A stretch of DNA of 64,000 nt, taken from positions 1 to 64,000 of the forward strand of contig CAWIGB010000032.1 of assembly GCA_963835375.1 (NCBI GenBank). Reading direction: 5' to 3'. The notes beneath the pieces were generated by a model that was not told where the DNA came from, did no database searches, and saw only the letters and a list, made by a program, of their open reading frames with translations. The stretch is from Salinisphaera sp963835375 (lineage in GTDB: Bacteria > Pseudomonadota > Gammaproteobacteria > Nevskiales > Salinisphaeraceae). The translations under genes were made by a program, and so were the position numbers. Of this stretch, positions 38,316 to 45,216 are shown in pieces (within the stretch, counting starts at the first letter, position 1; every line of letters begins with the position of its first letter).

Positions 38316-39881
38316 ATGAAGATCCGGGCCCAGATCGGAAAAGTTCTGAATCTCGACAAGTGCATCGGCTGTCATACCTGTTCGGTCACCTGCAAGAACG
38401 TCTGGACCTCGCGCGAGGGCATGGAATACGCGTGGTTCAACAACGTCGAGACCAAGCCCGGCGTCGGCTATCCCAAGGACTGGGAAAACCAGGATCGCTG
38501 GAAAGGGGGCTGGGTACGGCGCGACGACGGTGAAATCACACCCCGACAGGGCGGCAAGTGGCGGCTGCTGGCCAAGATCTTCGCCAACCCGCATCTGCCC
38601 GAGATCGACGACTACTACGAGCCGTTCAACTTCGACTATCAGCGGCTGCAGAATGCCCCGGCGTCCAAGGCCCAGCCCACCGCCAAACCCTACTCGGCGA
38701 TCACCGGCCAGCCGATGGACAAGATCGAATGGGGGCCGAACTGGGAAGAGATCCTCGGCGGCGAATTCGCCAAGCGCAAGCGCGACTACAACTTCGCCAA
38801 TATCCAGACCGAGATCTACGGCCAGTTCGAACACACCTTCATGATGTATCTGCCGCGGCTGTGCGAGCACTGCCTGAATCCCTCGTGCGTGGCGTCCTGC
38901 CCCAGCGGCGCGATCTACAAGCGCGAGGAAGACGGCATCGTGCTCATCGACCAGGACCGCTGCCGCGGCTGGCGCATGTGTATCTCCGGTTGTCCGTACA
39001 AGAAGATCTACTACAACTGGCAATCCGGCAAATCCGAGAAATGCATCTTCTGCTACCCGCGCATCGAGGCCGGCGAACCCACCGTGTGCTCGGAAACCTG
39101 TGTCGGGCGGATTCGTTATCTCGGCGTCATGCTCTACGACGCCGACCGAATCAAGGAAGCGGCCAGCGTGCCGAACGAGGCCGATCTCTACGAGGCCCAG
39201 ATGGACATCTTCCTGGACCCGCACGACCCGGAAGTCCAGGCCCAGGCGCGGGCCGACGGCGTCCCCGACAACTGGCTGGAAGCCGCCAAGCGTTCACCGG
39301 TCTGGAAGATGGCCAAGGAATGGCGGGTCGCCTTTCCCCTGCACCCGGAATATCGCACCTTGCCCATGGTCTGGTACGTGCCGCCGTTGTCGCCGGTACA
39401 GGCCGCGGCCGATGCCGGCAATATCGCCCACGATGGCGAGATTCCGGACGTCGAATCGCTCAAGATCCCGGTCAAGTACCTCGCCAATCTGCTCACGGCC
39501 GGCGAGGAGGAGCCGATCATCCATGCGCTGCGGCGATTGCTGGCGATGCGCGTGTTCCGACGTTCGCTGACGGTCGAGGGCACGCCCAACGAAACCGTGC
39601 TGGCGCAGGTCGGTCTGACGCGCGAGCGGGTCGACGACATGTATCAGACCATGGCCATTGCCAACTACGAGGATCGTTTCGTGATCCCGACCGGGCATCG
39701 CGAGCAGGCGACCGCCGATCCATGGGGCGAGCGCTCGGGCTGTGGTTTCTCCTTCGGCGACGGCTGCCATACCCAGGGCGTCACCCGCGGCAACCTGTTC
39801 GGCTCTAAAAGCCCGGAACAGCGCGAGCACGCGGCGCCGGCTCCCAATCCTGCGCCGGCCGATTCGGACAGCAATCCATGA
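38316..39881 (+). CDS. narH: Respiratory nitrate reductase beta subunit NarH
   Basis: 521 residues, intact. Carries four Fe-S clusters passing electrons from NarI to NarG. Cysteine groups: CIGCHTCSVTCKNVW, CEHCLNPSCVASCPSGAIYK, CRGWRMCISGCPYKK (with the Trp that makes one cluster [3Fe-4S]) and CIFCYPRIEAGEPTVCSETC. The ATG at 38316 has TTGGAGG upstream. It is 70 bases after narG, and its stop overlaps the narJ start (ATGA). Confidence 0.97.
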   Translation: MKIRAQIGKVLNLDKCIGCHTCSVTCKNVWTSREGMEYAWFNNVETKPGVGYPKDWENQDRWKGGWVRRDDGEITPRQGGKWRLLAKIFANPHLPEIDDYYEPFNFDYQRLQNAPASKAQPTAKPYSAITGQPMDKIEWGPNWEEILGGEFAKRKRDYNFANIQTEIYGQFEHTFMMYLPRLCEHCLNPSCVASCPSGAIYKREEDGIVLIDQDRCRGWRMCISGCPYKKIYYNWQSGKSEKCIFCYPRIEAGEPTVCSETCVGRIRYLGVMLYDADRIKEAASVPNEADLYEAQMDIFLDPHDPEVQAQARADGVPDNWLEAAKRSPVWKMAKEWRVAFPLHPEYRTLPMVWYVPPLSPVQAAADAGNIAHDGEIPDVESLKIPVKYLANLLTAGEEEPIIHALRRLLAMRVFRRSLTVEGTPNETVLAQVGLTRERVDDMYQTMAIANYEDRFVIPTGHREQATADPWGERSGCGFSFGDGCHTQGVTRGNLFGSKSPEQREHAAPAPNPAPADSDSNP

Positions 39882-40606
39882 GCCTCGCCCCGAGTCGCGA
39901 ACTCACCCGCCCGCTGCAGGCACTCGCACGGCTACTCGACTATCCGAACGCCACGCTTCAGCAACATGCCGGCGAGTTGATCGATGTTCTGCAAGCGCCG
40001 CCACAACTGAGCGCAGCCGAGCGGGCTGCCATTGGCGAGTTCGTGACCGAACTGGGCGAACGGGACCTGCTCGAGGCCCAGTCGGACTACCTCGAGATCT
40101 TCGATCGCGGCCGCAAGGTCTCGCTGTATGTGTTCGAGCACGTCTACGGCGAATCGCGCGACCGCGGCCCGGCGATGATCGAACTCAAGCGCGCCTACCA
40201 TGAACATGGCCTGGCCATTGATAGCCGTGAATTGCCGGACTTCCTGCCGGTCTTTCTCGAATTCTGCGCCCAGTTGCCAGCCGCAGCGGCGCACGACTGG
40301 CTGGCCGAAACCACGCATATTCTGCAGCGCATACGCGTGCGCCTGGCAGAGCGTGGCAGCGGCTATGCCAGCGCATTCACCGTATTGCTGCGCCTGATCG
40401 GTGCCGACCCGGCACCGGCCGATCTGACCCGGATGGCCGGCCGGGAAAGCCGCGATGACACCCCGGCCGCGATCGACGCCGTGTGGATGGAAGCCCCGGT
40501 GAGCTTCGGCGGAACGCAACCGCAAACCGACTGTGGCGCGACCCGCCAGGGGCCGCCGGATGCCGACACGGCGAGTACGCCAACGCAACACGCCCCGGGA
40601 GGTTGA
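39878..40606 (+). CDS. narJ: Nitrate reductase assembly chaperone NarJ
   Basis: 242 residues. TorD/NarJ-fold chaperone that holds NarGH while the Mo cofactor and FS0 are inserted. Typical segments are LARLLDYPNATLQQHAGEL, QSDYLEIFDRGRKVSLYVFE with the conserved EHVYGESRDRG, and ELPDFLPVFLEF. The last 60 residues are low-complexity. Coupled to narH by ATGA and four bases before narI. Confidence 0.95.
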   Translation: MSLAPSRELTRPLQALARLLDYPNATLQQHAGELIDVLQAPPQLSAAERAAIGEFVTELGERDLLEAQSDYLEIFDRGRKVSLYVFEHVYGESRDRGPAMIELKRAYHEHGLAIDSRELPDFLPVFLEFCAQLPAAAAHDWLAETTHILQRIRVRLAERGSGYASAFTVLLRLIGADPAPADLTRMAGRESRDDTPAAIDAVWMEAPVSFGGTQPQTDCGATRQGPPDADTASTPTQHAPGG

Positions 40607-40610
40607 GGTC

Positions 40611-41297
40611 ATGCACACGATCGATTTCATTCTGTTCCAGATCTACCCGTATCTGGCCGGCACCGTGTTCCTGTTCGGCAGCCTCGTGCGCTACGACATG
40701 AGCCAGTACACCTGGAAAACGAATTCCAGCCAGCTGCTGAATAATTCGATGCTGTTTCAGATCGGCAGCATCCTGTTCCATCTGGGGGTCATCTTCCTGT
40801 TCTTCGGCCACCTGATCGGGCTGCTCATGCCGCATGCGCTATACCCGTATCTCGGCTTGACCCCCCACAGCAAGCAGCTTCTGGCGATGGTATCCGGCGG
40901 TCTGGCGGGAGCCGCCGCATTGATCGGCGCGAGCATCCTGCTCTATCGGCGGCTGTTTCATCGGCTGGTTCGCGCGCAGTCGCTTCGCGGCGATATCTTC
41001 ATCCTGGTGCTGCTGTACGTGCAGCTCGTATTCGGCCTGGCCACGATTCCGGTCTCGGCCCAGCACCTGGATGGCAGCGAAATGATCGCGCTGGCCGAAT
41101 GGGCCCAGCATATCGTCACCTTCCGCCCCGGCGCTTCGGCTTATCTGGCCGGCGTGTACTGGGTATTCAAGGTGCATCTGTTCCTGGGGCTGACCGTGTT
41201 CCTGGTGTTTCCATTCACGCGGCTGGTGCATATCTGGAGCGTGCCCTATCGCTATGCCGCCCGACGCTATCAGGTCGTGCGCGGACACAAGATTTAG
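40611..41297 (+). CDS. narI: Nitrate reductase gamma subunit NarI (cytochrome b)
   Basis: 228 residues, five membrane segments. Oxidises quinol and holds two b haems. Haem-ligand histidines are in FHLGVIFLFFGHLIG and in KVHLFLGLTVFLVFPFTRLVHIW. The ATG at 40611 follows GGGAGGTTGAGG. It anchors NarGH at the cytoplasmic face of the membrane. Followed by the accessory PPIase gene nine bases later. Confidence 0.97.
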   Translation: MHTIDFILFQIYPYLAGTVFLFGSLVRYDMSQYTWKTNSSQLLNNSMLFQIGSILFHLGVIFLFFGHLIGLLMPHALYPYLGLTPHSKQLLAMVSGGLAGAAALIGASILLYRRLFHRLVRAQSLRGDIFILVLLYVQLVFGLATIPVSAQHLDGSEMIALAEWAQHIVTFRPGASAYLAGVYWVFKVHLFLGLTVFLVFPFTRLVHIWSVPYRYAARRYQVVRGHKI

Positions 41298-41306
41298 GAG
41301 CCCGTC

Positions 41307-42065
41307 ATGCTCGCACTGGTCAACCACGTACTGCTGCCCGAACATCAGATCAATGCCGAGTCCGGCGAGGTCGAGGGGGGCACCATCGACGAAAAACGCG
41401 CCGAGGCCACCCGCCGACTGGCGATCCGCGAGTTGCTGCGCCAGCGCGCCCGGGCTTTGAGCATCGACACCGAGGGCCGGCTGGACGCTGCCATCGACGA
41501 CCTGCTGGAGGCCGAAGTCGCCGTGCCCGAAGCCGAAGAAACCGATTGTCGACGCTATTTCGAAGCGAACCGCGAACGCTTCTGTACGCCCGTGCGCGTG
41601 CGCATGTCGCATATCCTGCTCGCAGCGGCACCGGACGACGCCGAGGCCCGTATCGAGGCCCGCAAGCAGGCCGACGAACTGATCGCGGCATTACAGCGCG
41701 ATCCCTCCCGCCTTGCCGAACTGGCACAGGCGCATTCGCGGTGCCCGTCGGCCGACCTCGGGGGCGACCTCGGCTGGGTCGGGCGGGGGCAGACCGTCCC
41801 CGAGCTGGAAGACGTCGTGCTGCGGCTGTCCCTGGGCCTGGCCCAGCGCGCGGTGGAAAGCCGTTATGGTTTTCATGTGGTCGTCGTGGCCGAGCGAGAG
41901 GGCGGCGCGCCGTTACCGTATGATCACGTCCACCCTCTGATTGCCGATTATCTGCGCGAGCGGTCCTGGCGCCGGGCGGTGAGCCAGTATCTGGGCATCC
42001 TGATTGCCGAGGCCGATATCCAGGGTGTGAATATCGAAGCCGCCGACAGCCCGTTGCTGCAATGA
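41307..42065 (+). CDS. Parvulin-type peptidyl-prolyl isomerase of the nar operon
   Basis: 252 residues. The N-terminal part is helical and charged; the parvulin domain covers about residues 95-205 with RVRMSHILLAA, SRCPSADLGGDLGWVGRGQ and ESRYGFHVVVVAERE. No signal peptide is visible, so it acts in the cytoplasm, unlike SurA or PpiD. Starts 9 bases after narI behind TAGGAGCC. A PpiC-type gene in this place is known from Pseudomonas aeruginosa nar clusters; a folding role for NarG or NarH is inferred. Confidence 0.9.
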   Translation: MLALVNHVLLPEHQINAESGEVEGGTIDEKRAEATRRLAIRELLRQRARALSIDTEGRLDAAIDDLLEAEVAVPEAEETDCRRYFEANRERFCTPVRVRMSHILLAAAPDDAEARIEARKQADELIAALQRDPSRLAELAQAHSRCPSADLGGDLGWVGRGQTVPELEDVVLRLSLGLAQRAVESRYGFHVVVVAEREGGAPLPYDHVHPLIADYLRERSWRRAVSQYLGILIAEADIQGVNIEAADSPLLQ

Positions 42066-42505
42066 ATCGCACTGCTTCTTCCGCCCCGCTGCCACCGCTG
42101 GAATCGTTCGATCAACTGATCGCACTGGCAAGCGCCGAACCAGATCCCGCCCGGCTTTTGACGGTGCTGGTCAAAGCCGAAGTCGCTTATCGGCGCCATC
42201 GCGATACTGCGGAGCCGATGGTCGACGAAGGCTGTCTGGTGCCCGTGATGGTGCGCGACTGGCCCGTGACCGCTTCGCTTTCGTTGGCAGAGATCACGAA
42301 AACCGCCGACGCGGTTGAATCGAGCTGGCAGTTCCTCATGACAGCCGTCATGCCGGGGCGGTTCGGCCAGCCGCCTTCATCGGCCGCCTGCGAGCCGCAC
42401 CTCGAGCGTATGGCCAGAGCCTTGATGATCGGTGAAGGCCTGCAGGATTTCGTATTCTTTGACCGCAGCGGTGAGCCGATCAGTATCCACAAGGCCATTT
42501 CTTGA
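42062..42505 (+). CDS. Conserved hypothetical protein, last gene of the nar operon
   Basis: 147 residues, no membrane segment or signal. The start overlaps the PPIase stop by four bases (ATGA). Recognisable only as an alpha/beta protein with VLVKAEVAYRRHRDTAEPM, CLVPVMVRDWPVTASLSLA and a C-terminal FFDRSGEPISIHKAIS. I do not know the family's function. Coupling to the isomerase and to narGHJI suggests an accessory role in making or placing nitrate reductase. Confidence 0.75.
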   Translation: MNRTASSAPLPPLESFDQLIALASAEPDPARLLTVLVKAEVAYRRHRDTAEPMVDEGCLVPVMVRDWPVTASLSLAEITKTADAVESSWQFLMTAVMPGRFGQPPSSAACEPHLERMARALMIGEGLQDFVFFDRSGEPISIHKAIS

Positions 42506-42533
42506 GGGCTGACATGGCACGCGTCGCCCGCGC

Positions 42534-43763
42534 TCAGCCGGGCACGCCATCCACCCGTGGCCGACAATAGATGGCGCCGAAGTGTAGCCCCCAGGGGATG
42601 AACGCGGCGAGCCAGAGCAGCGCTGCCGCCAGAACCAGGCCGAGATAAGCATAGCCATGGCCCGGCCACGGAAATTCGGCCAGTACCCGGGCGATGGCCG
42701 CGAGCTGAACGGTTGCGAAGGCCCATAGCGTGATTCGGTCGGCCTGCAACGGCCGGCCGGAGTGCCCGAGGCTGACGCGCGACGCCATCGCCACGAGCAT
42801 GCTGGTGACGAAACCGATGGCCAGCGCATGCAACGGTGCCAGCCCCAGATCCAACGGGATACGCGTCCATTGCAGCAGACTCTGGATGGCATACAGAGCC
42901 ATCGCGACAGCCAGCCAAGCGAAACTCAAGTGGAGCATGCCAAGCAACGGCACCCGCAGACTGCGCCACAGACCCCAGCGATAGCTGTGCCAGGCGCCAA
43001 TGGCAGCCAACGGCAGATCGCACAGAAAACGCCATTCGAACTGATCGACGACGGTCAGCCCGAAGTGCGCGAGGACGCAGATCAGCGTGGCCGGCAGGGT
43101 CCAGCGGGGTTTGATGGCGACGTAGGGGGTCAGCACCCGGCTGCTGAAGAACGGGATCATCCGATAGCTGATGGCGATCACCAAGGGAACCAGATAGAGC
43201 CAGAGCCCCACGGCGCCGGCAATCACCAACAGCTCGCCCTGCGATGTCCAGAGCCACAGCGCGTGGCTGGCGGCCCCGATACCGCCCAGGGTGACGCATC
43301 CGAACGGGAATAGCGCAAAGCGCTTGTTCTCGTGGCTGGAGCGCCGCCAGATGCCGGCCAGGGTCCAGAGGCCCAGCCCCCAGCCGCCAACGAAGAGCCC
43401 ATTGCCGATGAGGGCCACATCGCGGCTGGTGAACAGGCCGAGATAATAAGCAACCATGCCGACCGTCAACAGCGCGGCTATCAGGGTATAGCGGCGCCGG
43501 TCGATCGCTGCGGTATTCAGCCAACGGGGAAACACGGTGAGCAGAAAACCGAAGACAAAGAAGATGAACAGCCCGTAGAGCATCAGGAACAGATGCGCCG
43601 ACGTGGCATTGACGGTGAGCGCCAGCACCGGCACGGCCGGTATATAAAGCCCGGTCAGTACAACGAGCCAGAACAGGATGCTCAGTATCAGCTGCAGCGC
43701 GCCGATCAGAAAGAACAGCCGATGGGGTGCCGCCAGAAGGGAGAGATTCGGCGGGCGCGGCAT
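42534..43763 (-). CDS. nnrS: NnrS family haem-copper membrane protein
   Basis: About 409 residues with twelve hydrophobic segments. NnrS marks are the opening APHRLFFLIGALQLILSILFW, NATSAHLFLMLYGLFIFFVFGFLLTVFPRW with conserved His and Phe-rich helix, FSSRVLTPY, and PLHALAIGFVTSMLVAMASRVSLGHSGR. NnrS proteins lower nitrosative stress in denitrifiers. I chose ATG 43763 (MPRPPNLSLL); a TTG at 43820 is also open. It is divergent from the Dnr-like regulator with a perfect FNR/Dnr box between. Confidence 0.92.
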   Translation of the reverse strand: MPRPPNLSLLAAPHRLFFLIGALQLILSILFWLVVLTGLYIPAVPVLALTVNATSAHLFLMLYGLFIFFVFGFLLTVFPRWLNTAAIDRRRYTLIAALLTVGMVAYYLGLFTSRDVALIGNGLFVGGWGLGLWTLAGIWRRSSHENKRFALFPFGCVTLGGIGAASHALWLWTSQGELLVIAGAVGLWLYLVPLVIAISYRMIPFFSSRVLTPYVAIKPRWTLPATLICVLAHFGLTVVDQFEWRFLCDLPLAAIGAWHSYRWGLWRSLRVPLLGMLHLSFAWLAVAMALYAIQSLLQWTRIPLDLGLAPLHALAIGFVTSMLVAMASRVSLGHSGRPLQADRITLWAFATVQLAAIARVLAEFPWPGHGYAYLGLVLAAALLWLAAFIPWGLHFGAIYCRPRVDGVPG

Positions 43764-43891
43764 CGCCGGCGATCGCTGTTGCTCATCTGTTCCGGGTGTT
43801 GTGCTCAACGTTATTCGCAAATGTTTGCCTTCGATGGCTGGACTTCCGATGGGTTCATGAGCAGCCTAGGGCTCTTGGCACGGTGTTGGCG

Positions 43892-43905
43892 TTGATCTTG
43901 ATCAA
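43892..43905. promoter_or_regulatory. Perfect FNR/Dnr box between nnrS and dnr-like gene
   Basis: TTGAT-CTTG-ATCAA matches the FNR consensus at all ten fixed positions. It lies about 130 bases from both start codons, so it can serve nnrS and autoregulate the regulator. Confidence 0.85.
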
Positions 43906-44024
43906 GACGCGCTTCGGAGACCCGGCGGCGACACGCCGAATGCATGCATACGGCCCCCTGGCGCAGCGAAGGTATTCAAGACCGCAGATGCGCTATGAGC
44001 CGTGTCTGAAAGGGCATTGTTTCG

Positions 44025-44717
44025 ATGAAAGACACAGAGCACGCAGTCGTTCAGTCGCTACGCACGCATGATCTGTTCTCCGGCCTGAGCGATGCACAGC
44101 AGGCGGGACTACTGCCGGCACTTCATATTCGAGAGTTCTCGGGCGGCCAGATGCTGTTTCAGCAGAACGATCAGGCACCGGCCTTCTTCCTCCTGTATTC
44201 CGGCACCGTGAAGCTCTACCGCGTCTCCAGTGACGGACACGAAAAGATCATGCGGCTGATCGAGCCCGGCCAGAGTTTCGCCGAAAGCGTGATGTTCATG
44301 GACGCGCCGCGGTATCTGGTCAACGCCGAAGGGCTGGACTCCGGGGTGTTGGTGGCTATCGACGCCGCAGCCTATCTGGAGGTCCTTCAGACCTCTTTTG
44401 TCGCCTGCCGGACTGTACTGGCCAACCTGACCCAACGGATCGAGACCCACTGGGATGAAATCGAGGCACTGTCGCTGCAGAACAGTCGTTACCGCGTGGT
44501 CCACTATCTGCTGAGTCTGGTATCCGACTGCGGCCTCGGTCCGGCGACGGTCAGATTGCCGGCTGCCAAGTCGTTGATCGCCGCCAAGCTTGCGGTGACG
44601 CCCGAAACGCTGTCGCGCATCTTGCGGCTATTGCAGGACGAGGATTTGATCGAAATGCAGGGCCATCACCTCCATATCCCGAACCTGGCCTCGCTGCGCG
44701 AGCAACTCATGGCGTGA
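44025..44717 (+). CDS. dnr: Crp/Fnr-family regulator, Dnr/Nnr-like (no Fe-S cysteines)
   Basis: 230 residues: N-terminal cyclic-nucleotide-like beta barrel (FFLLYSGTVKLYRVSSDGHEK), a dimer helix and a C-terminal helix-turn-helix. The recognition helix TPETLSRILRLLQDEDLI keeps the Glu-x-x-Ser-Arg set that FNR uses to read TTGAT. The N-terminal cysteine cluster of FNR is missing; only two cysteines exist, both later. That is the pattern of NO-sensing Dnr proteins. It probably acts on the local TTGAT-N4-ATCAA sites, including its own. Confidence 0.88.
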   Translation: MKDTEHAVVQSLRTHDLFSGLSDAQQAGLLPALHIREFSGGQMLFQQNDQAPAFFLLYSGTVKLYRVSSDGHEKIMRLIEPGQSFAESVMFMDAPRYLVNAEGLDSGVLVAIDAAAYLEVLQTSFVACRTVLANLTQRIETHWDEIEALSLQNSRYRVVHYLLSLVSDCGLGPATVRLPAAKSLIAAKLAVTPETLSRILRLLQDEDLIEMQGHHLHIPNLASLREQLMA

Positions 44718-45118
44718 TGATCGACGAGTACTACGACGCAATCAAAACCATCCACGTGACCTGTGTCGCGCTCAGCGGCAGCCTGTTCGCGTCGCGCGCA
44801 CTCTGGGTGTTGCTGTCGGGGCGCGCCCTTTGGCACTGGTTACGCGTGCTGCCGCACCTGATCGATACGTTGCTGTTGGCCAGCGGACTGACGCTCGCAT
44901 TTTTGATTCACCAGTACCCTTTTCTCAACAGCGATTGGCTGACGACCAAGGTGATCGGCCTGATCGTCTATATTGCACTCGGTGTCGCCGTTTTCCGCGG
45001 GCAGCATAGCCGAGCGGGCCGTGCCCTGACCGGGCTGATGGCGCTGACCGTCTTTGCCTATATCGTAAGCGTCGCCATCAGCAAACAGCCCGCCGGCTTT
45101 TTTGGCCCGTACCTGTGA
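44717..45118 (+). CDS. SirB2-family small membrane protein
   Basis: 133 residues with four hydrophobic segments. SirB2 marks are KTIHVTCVALSGSLFASRAL, LPHLIDTLLLASGLTLAFL and WLTTKVIGLIVYIALGVAVFRG. The function of the family is not settled. Its ATG shares one base with the stop of the Dnr-like gene (TGATG), so they form an operon; a role under low oxygen is inferred from that. An in-frame GTG at 44714 is an alternative start. Confidence 0.88.
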   Translation: MIDEYYDAIKTIHVTCVALSGSLFASRALWVLLSGRALWHWLRVLPHLIDTLLLASGLTLAFLIHQYPFLNSDWLTTKVIGLIVYIALGVAVFRGQHSRAGRALTGLMALTVFAYIVSVAISKQPAGFFGPYL

Positions 45119-45216
45119 ACGTCGCTGAGAGCCTTTATCGACTCGGACAACGCGCCATGGCTCGCTGACACTTCATCGGCCATTGCCCATCGTGCGGCGC
45201 GAGCCCCGGTATGCGT

